Program-made: the position numbers and the translations under genes | The notes under the pieces: model-generated | The model's database searches: none | Told to the model about the DNA's origin: nothing | Seen by the model: the letters and a program-made list of their open reading frames with translations, nothing else | Shown: positions 16,480 to 26,002 of the stretch, piece after piece | Position numbering within the stretch: position 1 is the stretch's first letter | How the letters are laid out: the number at the start of each line of letters is the position of its first letter | Source of the DNA: Palsa-360 sp963710315 | GTDB lineage: Bacteria; Acidobacteriota; Terriglobia; Acidiferrales; UBA7541 | Direction: 5' to 3' | Length of the DNA: 64,000 bases | NCBI GenBank assembly: GCA_963710315.1 | Contig: CAVPZW010000006.1 | Span: 124,001 to 188,000 of the forward strand

Positions 16480-17478
16480 ATGGAAAGCAATCCCACAATA
16501 AAGTTTATGACGCGGCGCGAACTGCTGCGTACTTCGGCTGCCCTGGCCGGCGGAGCGCTGGCGGCGCGGTTCTACCCTGCTACGCTTGTCCGTGCGGCTG
16601 CCGCTGGCTATCCGCAGCAGGCGCCGGCAGCCGATCCGCTCGCCGCAATGCGCGCTCAATTTGGCGGCGCGCCGATCCAGGCGCAAAAACTTACGGACAG
16701 CATTACGCTGCTCTCTGGTCCCGGCGGAAATGTGGTGGTACTGAATGGCGCGGACGGAAAGTTGATTGGCGACACGTTTGTGCAGCCCGCGTGGCCGCAC
16801 CTCAAGGAAGCGCTGGAGAATATCGGAAAGGCCCCCGTCAAAACCGCGATCGACACGCACTGGCATTTCGATCATGCCGACAACAACGCGTCACTGCGCG
16901 CCGCGGGCGCAACCTTGATCGCCCATGAGAACACCAAGAAGCGCATGTCCGAAACCCACACGCTGGCCGTTCTCAATTTGACGTTCCCCGCTTCTCCGGC
17001 TGATGCCCTGCCGCAGCAGACATTCAAGCAGACACATAAAATAACGATGAATGGCGAAACCGTGTCGCTGGTGCACGTTCCCCCGGCTCACACGGATTCC
17101 GATATTTATATTCATTTTGAGAAGGCCAACGTTTTGCAATCGGGCGACGTCTTCTTCAATGGCTTTTATCCCTACATCGACAGCGGCACCGGCGGCAGCC
17201 TCAGCGGCATGATCGCGGGCGCCACGAAACTTCTGGCGGTGGCCGACAACAACACCAAAATCGTTCCCGGACACGGCCCTCTGGGAAACAAGGCCGACCT
17301 CCTGAAATTTCGAGACGTGCTCACCACCGTGCGCGAGCGGCTGCAGAAATTGAAGTCCGCGGGCAAGACCGTGGAGGAAGCCGTTGCCGCAAAGCCCCTC
17401 GCCGATCTCGATCCGGTGTGGGGCAAGGCGCTATTCAACAGCGATACGTTCATTCAAATCGCCTACCCGGCGCTTTGA
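16480..17478 (+). CDS. Tat-exported metallo-beta-lactamase-fold hydrolase
   Basis: A 332-residue MBL-fold enzyme. The N-terminus carries a twin-arginine signal (TRRELLRTSAALAGGALAARF, residues 11-31). The zinc motif HxHxDH is complete as His127, His129, Asp131, His132 (THWHFDH), with further ligands at VPPAHTDSD (about 201), SGDVFF (about 221) and GHGP (about 265). The order is that of the MBL superfamily subgroup with quinoprotein-relay-like or SoxH-like members, but the substrate is unknown and a beta-lactamase role is not implied. GGGAGGA lies about nine bases before the ATG. It is a single gene followed by a palindromic repeat. Confidence 0.88.
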   Translation: MESNPTIKFMTRRELLRTSAALAGGALAARFYPATLVRAAAAGYPQQAPAADPLAAMRAQFGGAPIQAQKLTDSITLLSGPGGNVVVLNGADGKLIGDTFVQPAWPHLKEALENIGKAPVKTAIDTHWHFDHADNNASLRAAGATLIAHENTKKRMSETHTLAVLNLTFPASPADALPQQTFKQTHKITMNGETVSLVHVPPAHTDSDIYIHFEKANVLQSGDVFFNGFYPYIDSGTGGSLSGMIAGATKLLAVADNNTKIVPGHGPLGNKADLLKFRDVLTTVRERLQKLKSAGKTVEEAVAAKPLADLDPVWGKALFNSDTFIQIAYPAL

Positions 17479-17504
17479 AACGGGTTGCGGAAAAAGTCCC
17501 ACAA

Positions 17505-17596
17505 CTTTTGCCATTCCGAGCGAAGCGAGGAATCTCTCCTTGGTTTATGCGCACGAAAAGAAGGAGAGATTCCTCGCTTCGCTCGGAATGACAAAA
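17505..17596. repeat. GAGCGAAGCGAGGAATC-type palindromic repeat (copy 2)
   Basis: CATTCCGAGCGAAGCGAGG(AATCTCTCC) and GGAGAGATT(CCTCGCTTCGCTCGGAATG) are nearly perfect inverse copies across a 28-base centre. It lies between the MBL gene and the SRP RNA. Confidence 0.88.
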
Positions 17597-17780
17597 GGGA
17601 TGGATGACAAAAGGAATGTTTTTTCCGCGGCATGTAAGACCGCAACGCGTGAACAAAAATTGCGGGCTGTTTTTTCCCGTCCAGGCTTTTTAAAAACGCG
17701 CCGTGAATTCTTTTTTCGCGCGCGGCGCTGTGCTAGACTTCTTTTGCAGCCGCTTCTTCTCGAAGCGGCTGCCGATGCGT

Positions 17781-17884
17781 GGAACTTCGGGCTCTGTGCG
17801 ACGAAGTCCCGCGAACCCCGCCAGGCCCGGAAGGGAGCAACGGTACCGGGATCGCTTCGTGTGCCGCGGAGTACCCGAAGTTCC
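17781..17884 (+). ncRNA. ffs: Signal recognition particle RNA (4.5S type)
   Basis: The conserved Ffh-binding domain GCCAGGCCCGGAAGGGAGCAACGG-like core is present at about 17819-17844 (CCAGGCCCGGAAGGGAGCAA, the GGAA tetraloop and AGGGAGCA asymmetric loop). The ends GGAACTTCGGG and CCCGAAGTTCC pair to close a stem of about 100 bases. It sits about 200 bases before dnaX, a common bacterial arrangement (ffs-dnaX-ybaB-recR). Confidence 0.93.
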
Positions 17885-17949
17885 TCTCATCTTTATCGGA
17901 TACGATGTTTCGGAAACGAGAAGAATCGTTGAGAAGTATTGATCGAGTT

Positions 17950-18045
17950 TTCTCCGTGGTCCTCCGGTTTTCTCAGTGTCCTCTGTGTTAAAGCTTTAGA
18001 AGTTCAACACAAAGCGCACAGAGAAATCCGTTGAGGGCGCGGAGA
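17950..18045. repeat. Imperfect inverted repeat upstream of dnaX
   Basis: TCTCCGTGGTCCTCCGGTTTT...CCTCTGTGTTAA and TTCAACACAAAG...CCGTTGAGGGCGCGGAGA are imperfect inverse copies, about 70% complementary. It may form a long hairpin in the dnaX leader. It differs from the other two repeat families. Confidence 0.55.
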
Positions 18046-18081
18046 GATTGCCAGGATTTTGGAGACTTCGGCTTCCACCGT

Positions 18082-20008
18082 ATGAGCTACCAGGTCATCG
18101 CGCGAAAATGGCGGCCGCAGACGTTTGCCGACGTTGTCGGCCAGCAGCACGTCACGCGCACGCTCGCCAATGCCATTCAATCCGGACGCGTGGCGCACGC
18201 CTACATTTTTTCCGGCGCGCGCGGCGTGGGCAAAACAACCACGGCGCGCATTCTGGCCAAGGCGCTCAACTGCGCCAAGGGCCCCGCCGCGGAACCTTGC
18301 AACGAGTGCGACTCCTGCCGCGAAATCGGCCTGGGAAATTCCCTCGACGTGATCGAAATCGACGCGGCTTCCAACCGCGGCATCGACCAGATTCGCGAAC
18401 TGCGCGAGATGGTGCGCTACGCGCCCGCGGGCGGCCGCTACAAAGTGGTGATCCTCGACGAAGCGCACATGCTCACCGATGAAGCATCGAACGCGCTGCT
18501 GAAGACTCTCGAGGAGCCTCCCGACAAAGTTATCTTCGTCATGGCCACGACCGAGCCGGAAAATCTCGCCGACACCATCCGCTCGCGCTCGCAGCATTTT
18601 CATTTTCGCGCGCTCTCGTTCGCGGAAATTGTCGGACGCGCTGGAGGATATTTGCGCCAAGGAAAACTTGACCGCGGAGCCGGGCGCCATCGGCGTGATG
18701 GCTCGCGCCGCCGAAGGCAGCGTGCGCGACGGCCTCTCGCTTCTGGAACAGGCGCGCGCCTATTGCGGCGCCAACATCACCGACGCGCAAGTTCGCGAAC
18801 TGCTCGGCGTGGTCCCCGGAGAAATTCTGGATGAGCTGACGCGCGCCATCGAAGAGCGATCGGCCGAGCGCGTTCTTTCGCTGGTGCACCGCCTGCTCGC
18901 CGATGGACAAAACCTGCAGCATTTCTGCCGCGAAGCCATCGGACATTTTCGCAATCTGCTGGTGGCGCGCGTTTGCGGAGCGGATTCCGAATTGATCGCC
19001 GCGCCCGCCGACGAGCGGCCGCGCCTGAAGCAGTCCGCTGAATTTTTCAGCGAGGAAGACCTCACCCGCTTTTTCCAGATTTTGCTGCACACCGACGACG
19101 ATCTTCGCCGCAAGCCGGATGCGCGCCTGCATATGGAGATGGGCCTGTTGCGCATGGTGAATGCCGCGCGCTTGGCGCCGCTGGAAGAACTTCTGGCCGA
19201 TCTGGAAGGTGGAACTCCTGCGGCGCCCGCGCCAACGCGCTCATCAAGCTCATCAAGCGCTTCGAGCGCTTCAAACATTTCGAGCGCATCTTCGCCGGCG
19301 TTGCCTGCCGCGAGTACTAGCGTCTCTTCACAATTCCCTTCCGCCGCGCGTGTGAGCGCTCCACAGCCTTATGGCGCCTCCGCATGGCAAGGCGCGGGCA
19401 CCGCGCAGGGCGCTGCGACAGCAGTCGCGCCCGCCAGAGTGCAAGCCGCTCCCGCGTCGCGAATGGAAACCGCGGCTCCCGTTGCCGCCGTGCGCGAAGA
19501 GACAAATCCAGCGCCAAAGCGAATGGACGCGGCTCCAGCGCCCACGCCCACTGCTATGCCCGACACAATGTCCGGCGCGGCGTCCGAAGTTGCTGCACCG
19601 CCCGCTGCCGCGGTCGAAGGCCTGGTGGAAACGCAAGTCGAATCCATCAAGAGCGCAATCGTCGCACAGGAAAAATTTCTGGGCGAACTCGTAGCGGGCG
19701 CCTCGCGCTGGGAAATGAGCGGCGGAGAAGTAAGATTATTTTTCCCGATGGAAGACCGCGCTCTCGCCGAACTGTTGCAGGCCCGTGATCCCATGGAACG
19801 TTTGCGCAACATTGCCAGCCGCATCCTCGGCCAGACGGTGCGGGTCTGTGTTAAACTCGAAGCCGTACCGGTGACAGGAGCTTCCGCAAACGGCTCCAAC
19901 GGTACACGCGAATTGCGCGCAAAGTTCGAGCAAGATCCGATCGTGCGCGGAATGTTGGAGCGATTCGGCGGCCAGATTTCCGACGTAAAACGCCGGGGCG
20001 AGGAGTAG
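18082..20008 (+). CDS. dnaX: DNA polymerase III subunits gamma/tau, interrupted by a one-base frameshift
   Basis: The clamp-loader ATPase. ATG at 18082 (MSYQVIARKWRPQTF). Walker A GARGVGKTT at residues 45-53, a zinc module Cys..CNECDSC and Walker B ILDEAHMLT are in the first frame. After ALSFAEIV the frame changes: the continuation (DALEDICAKENLTAEPGAIG, then domain III and an Ala/Ser/Pro-rich linker with a DnaE-facing C-terminal domain) is in the next frame. An extra G at about 18634 explains the break. The site lies near residue 185, inside the AAA+ region, unlike the programmed -1 site of enterobacterial dnaX, so this is most likely an indel. ybaB follows three bases later and recR after that. 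Confidence 0.92.
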
Positions 20009-20011
20009 ACC

Positions 20012-20338
20012 ATGGAAGTGAAAGCGCTGCAGCAGATTCTCACGCAGTTTCGCCAGATGCAGGAGGGCTTGCAAAAGCAGGTCGAAACCGTGCACGTGGA
20101 AGCTTCGGCCGGCGGCGGCATGGTCAGCGTCAAGATGAACGGCCAGAAGCAACTTACCGACATTCGCATCGATCCCGAAATTTTCGCCGGAAAAGATCAG
20201 GAATTGCTGCAGGACCTGGTGCGCGCAGCCGTGAACGAAGCCAGCCGCCGCGTGGATGAAGAGCTCACCAACCAGATGAAGAATCTGACCGGCTCCATTC
20301 CCGGAATGGCCGGACTTAAAATTCCCGGCCTGTTCTAG
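20012..20338 (+). CDS. ybaB: YbaB/EbfC nucleoid-associated protein
   Basis: A 108-residue DNA-binding dimer of the YbaB/EbfC family. The pattern is complete: an N-terminal helix (QQILTQFRQMQEGLQKQVETV), the strand VEASAGGGMVSVKMNGQKQL, the IRIDPEIF segment, and the C-terminal helix ending in LPGLF-like KIPGLF. The length equals that of the family. The start lies three bases after the dnaX stop, the usual dnaX-ybaB-recR order. Its precise role is not settled; it coats DNA and affects gene expression. Confidence 0.95.
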   Translation: MEVKALQQILTQFRQMQEGLQKQVETVHVEASAGGGMVSVKMNGQKQLTDIRIDPEIFAGKDQELLQDLVRAAVNEASRRVDEELTNQMKNLTGSIPGMAGLKIPGLF

Positions 20339-20427
20339 GCCGCTCCCTTTGAGAATTTTTTTGACACCTACTTTACGAGTGAGTGCGGATTCCCTGTCCC
20401 GCATCACTCCGTCATGGAACAACTCTC

Positions 20428-21027
20428 ATGCCTGATTTCGCCGAGCCCGTCGAACGGCTGATCAACCAACTGAAACACCTGCCCGGCATCGGCGCGAAAA
20501 CCGCGCAGCGCCTGGCATTTCATATTCTGCGCACCGATTCCGAAAACGCGCTGGCGCTGGCCGACGCCATCCGCGACGCCAAGTTGAACATGCGAATCTG
20601 CTCGGTGTGCAACAACATCACCGACGTAGACCCGTGCCTGTATTGCACGGGCACCACGCGGAACCGCAAAACCATCTGCGTGGTGGAAGAGCCGCACAAC
20701 ATCATGGCCATCGAAAAGACGCGCCAGTACAGCGGCCTGTATCACGTGCTGGGCGGATCGCTTGCGCCCTTGCGCGGCGTGGGGCCCGATCAACTGCACC
20801 TGAAAAGCTTGATTGAACGGTTGAAGGGCGGGACGGTCGAGGAAGTTATTATCGCCACGAATCCAAACGCCGAGGGCGAGGCCACGGCCATGTATTTGTC
20901 GAAGCTTCTCAAGCCGCTGGGTGTGCGCGTGACGCGCATCGGCGTGGGAATCCCCGTGGGCGCGGACCTGGAATACGCCGACGAAGTTACCATGATGAAA
21001 GCCATGGAAGGCCGCCGCGATCTGTGA
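20428..21027 (+). CDS. recR: Recombination protein RecR
   Basis: A 199-residue RecR of the RecFOR gap-repair pathway. The HhH region (LKHLPGIGAKTAQRLAFHIL), the Cys4 zinc finger (Cys58, 61, 70, 73) and the Toprim domain (ICVVEEPHNIMAIE, ATNPNAEGEATAMY) are all intact. The first ATG in a longer frame (20383) is rejected because 20428 gives the canonical N-terminus MPDFAEPVERLINQLKHLPG. The gap to ybaB is 89 bases. The final residues include the usual GADLEYADEVTM. Confidence 0.96.
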   Translation: MPDFAEPVERLINQLKHLPGIGAKTAQRLAFHILRTDSENALALADAIRDAKLNMRICSVCNNITDVDPCLYCTGTTRNRKTICVVEEPHNIMAIEKTRQYSGLYHVLGGSLAPLRGVGPDQLHLKSLIERLKGGTVEEVIIATNPNAEGEATAMYLSKLLKPLGVRVTRIGVGIPVGADLEYADEVTMMKAMEGRRDL

Positions 21028-21035
21028 GGGGATTG

Positions 21036-21110
21036 GTAGGACAGGCTTCAGCCTGTTGATTTTCGGTTGGTCTGCATCAAGAACCCCAACAGGCTGAAGC
21101 CTGTTCTACT
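21036..21110. repeat. GGCTTCAGCC-type palindromic repeat (copy 3)
   Basis: GTAGGACAGGCTTCAGCCTGTTG and CAACAGGCTGAAGCCTGTTCTAC are inverse copies. It lies between convergent recR and the glycosyltransferase gene, and its right end supplies the TAG stop of the latter. Confidence 0.87.
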
Positions 21111-23091
21111 GGTGGCCCTGTGACGCCAGGATAGCTCCTACCATCGCGCTGGCCTTTCCCGATTCAGCAAGCGCTTCCGCGTTTTTCCCCATTGCAGACA
21201 GGATTGCGCCGCGCGCCGCGTGCGAGATCGGACGATTTGGCGCAACCTCGATTGCTGTTGTGGCTTCGGCCAGCGCCTGAACGAATTTTTTGTCGCGCGC
21301 CAATTCCATGGCCAGTTTTTCGTGCGTCAGCGCGGACACTTCCGACATGTCCACCTTCCCGTCGTATACCAGGATGGAATCCGCAACCAGAGCCGATGGA
21401 GGCATGCGCTGAAATGGCAGATACGGGTTCACCCAATCCGCCCTCCAGAACGTGCGCGTCATTTCCGTGGCGCTGAGAAATACAGGCCCGTCAACCTGCG
21501 GTGGGACGATGGACATGGGCATTTGATTGGAGTCCGCAAAAGCCGTGGGCAAAACCCTGCACGGAATTCCGTAGTAGGAAAAATCCACGATCATTTGGCC
21601 GAAATAGGCGAACCAGCAATTTGTGATATGGCGCTGATCGATATACTGCCGCATGGCCACCAGACCCTGTCCCCAATCGACGTTGGAATCGGTCAGAAGT
21701 TCATGCGTCCTGGCCGGACCGCCCCACAATTCATTGGCGTAGGGAATATAGTTGGGAAAGGCGCGAAGAGAAGAGGCTGCGTGGGCAACAATGAGAACCG
21801 CGACGAGTCCGGCAAGTGCGCGGTGACGCTGCGCCAGATTCCAGGCCGCATAGGAAACCAGGATAATCAGGTATGGATAGATGGGAAGAAGATGGCGCAC
21901 GCCGTAGTTAATGCCGGAAAACAGGGCCACGGCGAGATAAATGGCCGGAGGAATGGCAAGAAAAAGGATCTCTCGGCGAAATTTCTTGCCCGCAAACGCG
22001 GCTCCGAATGGCGCGAGGCTGCAAAATATCAAGAACGCCAGCGTGGACTTCACAATAAAAACGGACGGAAAATAAAACCATTGCGCGGACGGATAATATT
22101 TTCCGAAAATTACGGTTGGCAGCTTCCCTGCCGTGGCAATGTCCGCTATTCCGTAGAGATAGGACTCCGGCAGCAAATGCCAGCGCGCGACGCCAAGGAC
22201 GACGGCCGAAGAACTGGGACCCATCCCCTGCACGAATTCCGCAAGGGGAGGATTGACTCTCAGCCCTGCGGGGCGCGCTGCGTAGCGAAATCCGTAAAAA
22301 GACCACAGGATTACCAGCGAGATTGCGGCGGTTGCCGCAAGCGATGCCGCTTGGCGCACGGCGCTCTTCGTAAATTCAGGAGCGAACTTTTTTGTGGCGG
22401 GGTCGCGCAAAGACAGTAGTTCGGCGATCGCCAGAACGAGCAGCATGGGAAACAGCAAAATTCCCGAATGCTTGGCGCCCAGGCAAATTCCAGCCGCCAG
22501 CCCTGCGCCCAGTAGCCTGAGCGCCGAAGGCTTTTTCAAATAAAAATAGAAACATCCGACTCCAAGAAACAGTCCGAACGTCACGCCCACATCGGTGGTG
22601 ACCAGCGCGCCGTGGGCCAGAAAGTTAGGATCGAAAACCAGCAGTGCCAGCGAAAGAAAGGCCGGCCCCGCCCCCCACATGGAATTTGCCACCAGAAAAA
22701 TGGCGAGACCCAGACAGAGCGTAAAGACCGCCGCGGCCATCCTCGATCTCCACAGCAAAGTAGTTGCGTCATTGCTGTAGAGAAAGGAGCGCCCGGCCAA
22801 ATATTCCACGGGCTTAAAGTCGGCGTCGGGAAACGAGATTGGCGCGCGCAGCGACATGCGCAAGAGAGGAATCGCGGCCACCAGCTTGACGAGCGGAGGA
22901 TGTTCGGGATTGAATCCAAAATCGAAATTCTTCCAGTATCGATAGCCGGAAAAAATGTGCACGGCCTCATCGAAAGTCTGCGATTGCCGGCGTGCGGAGA
23001 GCGCCAGTTCCGCCGCCATGACGGCGAGCAGTAGAATTACTCCAATCGCCAGAAGAATGCGGCGCGATGCCTCTGATTTTTGATCTGCCAT
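21106..23091 (-). CDS. PMT_2-type (GT39/GT83) membrane glycosyltransferase with C-terminal helical repeat
   Basis: A 661-residue polytopic membrane protein with about ten hydrophobic segments. The first periplasmic loop has the glycosyltransferase acid motif (TFDEAVH, residues about 38-44) and NPEHPPLVKL, hallmarks of the PMT_2/ArnT-like GT-C superfamily that transfers sugars from polyprenyl-phosphate carriers. The C-terminal 75 residues, after the last loop, read like a TPR pair (AMELARDKKFVQALAEATTAIEVAPNRPISHAARGAILSAMGKNAEALAE). The sugar and acceptor are unknown. The stop codon lies in a palindromic repeat. The gene is isolated, divergent from proB with a 280-base spacer without other features. 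Confidence 0.85.
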   Translation of the reverse strand: MADQKSEASRRILLAIGVILLLAVMAAELALSARRQSQTFDEAVHIFSGYRYWKNFDFGFNPEHPPLVKLVAAIPLLRMSLRAPISFPDADFKPVEYLAGRSFLYSNDATTLLWRSRMAAAVFTLCLGLAIFLVANSMWGAGPAFLSLALLVFDPNFLAHGALVTTDVGVTFGLFLGVGCFYFYLKKPSALRLLGAGLAAGICLGAKHSGILLFPMLLVLAIAELLSLRDPATKKFAPEFTKSAVRQAASLAATAAISLVILWSFYGFRYAARPAGLRVNPPLAEFVQGMGPSSSAVVLGVARWHLLPESYLYGIADIATAGKLPTVIFGKYYPSAQWFYFPSVFIVKSTLAFLIFCSLAPFGAAFAGKKFRREILFLAIPPAIYLAVALFSGINYGVRHLLPIYPYLIILVSYAAWNLAQRHRALAGLVAVLIVAHAASSLRAFPNYIPYANELWGGPARTHELLTDSNVDWGQGLVAMRQYIDQRHITNCWFAYFGQMIVDFSYYGIPCRVLPTAFADSNQMPMSIVPPQVDGPVFLSATEMTRTFWRADWVNPYLPFQRMPPSALVADSILVYDGKVDMSEVSALTHEKLAMELARDKKFVQALAEATTAIEVAPNRPISHAARGAILSAMGKNAEALAESGKASAMVGAILASQGHQ

Positions 23092-23371
23092 ATTCCTGAG
23101 ATGACGAAAGAAAGAGTTTTCACTCCGAAGTGTTTAACGTAGCACGGTGATATGGCGAATCGCCCAAGAGGGTGAGCCGATGTTTCCTGGCTGGAACCCG
23201 GGCGGGCGGAGAACACGCTTCCTTGCGGGAATTTTTAATGGCGCTGTGCATGACTTTGGTCGCGCAGAAAAACCGCCGGCGGGACGCTGGCGCCACCAAA
23301 TCCGATCTGGTCCACTGGCCTGCCATCGCCAACTTTCGTACAGGCGCTGGTCGGTGATAAAGTAGAAGCCC

Positions 23372-24565
23372 GTGGAAAATCAACAACCAGAGAGCGAACA
23401 GCAGAAGCGGCTGCGGGCCTCGCGCCGCGCGGTGATCAAGCTGGGCACCGGAATTGTCACCGGCGGCGACGGGCAATTTAACGTCGCGCAGCTTGAGCCG
23501 GTGGCGCGCGGTATTGCACGGCTAAAGAAGGACGGCCGTCAAATCGTGCTGGTGTCTTCGGGCGCGGTTGGTTTGGGGCGAGGGCGGCTGGGGCTGCATC
23601 GCGACAGGCTGAATGACATGGTGATGCGCCAGGCCTGCGCGGCCGTCGGTCAAAGCTTGCTGATGCACGAATATGAAAAACTGTTTCGCGCCTTCGACGT
23701 CGATATCGCGCAAGTGCTGCTGACCGAAGGAGATTTTGTTGACCGAACGCGCTATTCCAATTTGCGGGAGACGATGGAAGCGCTCCTGAAGCTGGGCGTG
23801 CTGCCCATCGTCAATGAAAACGATACGGTCTCCACGGCGGAACTGGATTACCTGAACATTCGCGCGGGCGAACGCATCTTCAGCGACAACGATCGCCTGG
23901 CCGCATTGGTGATGAGCCACGTGGAAGCCGACGCGCTGGTGCTGCTCACCGATGTGGACGGATTGATGCATCTTGGGCCGTCCGGCTCGATCGATGCGGA
24001 CGCTAAGGTGATTCCGCTGGTGGAGGAAATCACGCCGGAATTGAAAGCGCTAGCGCTTGGCCCATCCGAGGGAGGGCGCGGCGGCATGTTGACAAAACTG
24101 GATGCCGCGGAAATTGCCATGCAGGCGGGCGGCGTGGCCGTGATTACCAACGGCATGAAGCCCGATGCGCTAACCAGGATTTTTGACGGTGAGCCGGCCG
24201 GCACGGTGTTCCTGTCGAAAACGCGCATGGCGGGAAAGCGCCGATGGATCGCCTATGCAGCAGGAGTGCGCGGGCGCGTGATCGTCAACGCAGGAGCGCG
24301 CGAGGCGCTCACCGGCGGCAAGGCAAGTCTGCTGGCTTCGGGTGTCACGGGCGTTGAGGGAGAGTTTGACGCGTCGGAAGTGGTGAGCATCGTGGACACG
24401 GAAGGATTGGAATTCGCGCGCGGAATTTCCGATTATTCGCGCGGCGATGCGCAAGGAATGATCGGCAACGGCGCCCGCGCAGCCGAAGCCCCCGGCGGCC
24501 AAACCAGCAAGCGTGCAACTGTGCTCGTAAAGCGCGATAATATTGTTTTACTGGATCGCAAATGA
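23372..24565 (+). CDS. proB: Glutamate 5-kinase
   Basis: A 397-residue ProB catalysing the first step of proline synthesis. The amino-acid kinase domain has VIKLGTGIVTGGDG, VSSGAVGLGRGRL, the NENDTVSTAEL metal/glutamate loop and SDNDRLAALV, and GGMLTKLDAAEIAMQAG. The C-terminal PUA domain (about 285-375) is present. The start is GTG (23372) with no obvious Shine-Dalgarno sequence, giving a 20-residue polar extension before the kinase fold. It overlaps proA by four bases (ATGA). Confidence 0.95.
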   Translation: MENQQPESEQQKRLRASRRAVIKLGTGIVTGGDGQFNVAQLEPVARGIARLKKDGRQIVLVSSGAVGLGRGRLGLHRDRLNDMVMRQACAAVGQSLLMHEYEKLFRAFDVDIAQVLLTEGDFVDRTRYSNLRETMEALLKLGVLPIVNENDTVSTAELDYLNIRAGERIFSDNDRLAALVMSHVEADALVLLTDVDGLMHLGPSGSIDADAKVIPLVEEITPELKALALGPSEGGRGGMLTKLDAAEIAMQAGGVAVITNGMKPDALTRIFDGEPAGTVFLSKTRMAGKRRWIAYAAGVRGRVIVNAGAREALTGGKASLLASGVTGVEGEFDASEVVSIVDTEGLEFARGISDYSRGDAQGMIGNGARAAEAPGGQTSKRATVLVKRDNIVLLDRK

Positions 24566-25899
24566 GCAGCGTACAAAAACAACTCGACCCTTCCGACGTT
24601 CGTCATCTGATTCGGCGCGCGCGCAAAGCCGCGCATGTGCTGGCAACGCTTTCCGGAGAACTGCGCAACGAAGCGCTGCTTGCGGCAGCGAACGCCATCG
24701 AAGCGCGCGCCGGAGAGATTCAGGCCGCGAACGATAAGGATTGCGCGCTGGCGCAGCAAGCCGTCGAGCGTGGCGAGCTTTCCCGCGCCATGTTCGCGCG
24801 TTTGCGGACCACCGAGCGCGGCATCGCGGAAATGGCCGCGCGCGTGCGCGATGTGGCGCGCCTGCCCGATCCGCTTCACCGCCGCCTTTCGACCATGGAG
24901 CTGGACGACGACTTGGTTCTGCACAAGGAAACCTGTCCGTTGGGCGTTGTAGGCGTGGTGTTCGAGTCGCGCCCGGATGTCGTGCCGCAAATTTCTTCGC
25001 TGGCATTGAAGTCGGGCAACGCAGTGTGCCTCAAGGGCGGCGCGGAAGCGGCGGAAACCAACGCCGTGCTCGTTTCCATCTGGCGCGACGCGCTATCGGC
25101 GTTTCCCGGCATTCCGGCCGACTCTGTGGTGTTGATTCACACGCGCGAGGACGTGGCGCAGATCCTCACGTTGCACGAGGATATCGATTTGATCGTGCCG
25201 CGCGGATCGAACGAATTTGTCACCTACGTCATGACTCACAGCCGCATCCCCGTGCTGGGACACGGCGAAGGCATATGCCACGTCTACGTGCACAGCGACG
25301 CGGATCTGCGCAAGGCCATCGACATCGCTTACGATTCCAAGGTTCAATACGCCGCCGTCTGCAATGCCATGGAAACCTTGCTGGTGCATCAGGAAATCGC
25401 GCCGATCTTCATGCCGCTAATCGTTTCGGAATTTCGCAAGGCCGGCGTCGAGGTGCGCGGCTGCCCGCGGACGATGGAATTGGCAAAAGATTACGATGTG
25501 ATTGCGGCCACGGAAGAGGATTGGAAGAAGGAGTATTCCGACCTGATCGTTTCCATCAAGGTGGTGGACGGAGTGAACGAAGCCATCGAGCACATCAACC
25601 GTTACGGCTCGCGGCACACCGAATCCATCGTGACCGAGAGCCATGACGTCGCCTCGCGGTTCATGGAGTTCGTGGACGCGGCCAACGTTTTTCAAAACGC
25701 ATCGACGCGATTTTCCGACGGCTTCCGTTACGGATTGGGCGCGGAGGTTGGGATCAGCACCGGAAAATTGCACGCCCGCGGCCCGGTGGGACTCGAAGGG
25801 CTCACCATTTACAAGTACAAGCTCTTCGGAAAAGGCCAAACCGTGGCGAGCTACAGCAAGGGCCTGCGCACCTTCAAGCATCGTCCCCTCGATAGCTGA
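24562..25899 (+). CDS. proA: Gamma-glutamyl phosphate reductase
   Basis: A 445-residue NADPH-dependent aldehyde dehydrogenase superfamily enzyme making glutamate semialdehyde. Family motifs visible: GVVGVVFESRPDVVPQIS, LKSGNAVCLKGGAEA, the catalytic cysteine region QYAAVCNAMETLLVH, and ASTRFSDGFRYGLGAEVGIS. The length is that of ProA with a slight N-terminal extension. ATGA overlap with proB means coupled translation. The proBA operon is followed at once by a palindromic repeat. Confidence 0.96.
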   Translation: MSSVQKQLDPSDVRHLIRRARKAAHVLATLSGELRNEALLAAANAIEARAGEIQAANDKDCALAQQAVERGELSRAMFARLRTTERGIAEMAARVRDVARLPDPLHRRLSTMELDDDLVLHKETCPLGVVGVVFESRPDVVPQISSLALKSGNAVCLKGGAEAAETNAVLVSIWRDALSAFPGIPADSVVLIHTREDVAQILTLHEDIDLIVPRGSNEFVTYVMTHSRIPVLGHGEGICHVYVHSDADLRKAIDIAYDSKVQYAAVCNAMETLLVHQEIAPIFMPLIVSEFRKAGVEVRGCPRTMELAKDYDVIAATEEDWKKEYSDLIVSIKVVDGVNEAIEHINRYGSRHTESIVTESHDVASRFMEFVDAANVFQNASTRFSDGFRYGLGAEVGISTGKLHARGPVGLEGLTIYKYKLFGKGQTVASYSKGLRTFKHRPLDS

Positions 25900-25930
25900 A
25901 TCAGGTAGTTTGCATGGAGCGCAGAACTAA

Positions 25931-26002
25931 GTAGCGCGGGCTTCAGCCTGCAGGGGTTAGTCCTTGCAAGGCCCAAACCCCGCAGGCTGAAGCCCGCGCT
26001 AC
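25931..26002. repeat. GGCTTCAGCC-type palindromic repeat (copy 4)
   Basis: GTAGCGCGGGCTTCAGCCTGCAGGGG and CCCCGCAGGCTGAAGCCCGCGCTAC are inverse copies around a short centre that holds the dyad CCTTGCAAGG. It fills the gap between convergent proA and the ABC permease gene and supplies part of the permease stop codon. Confidence 0.9.
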
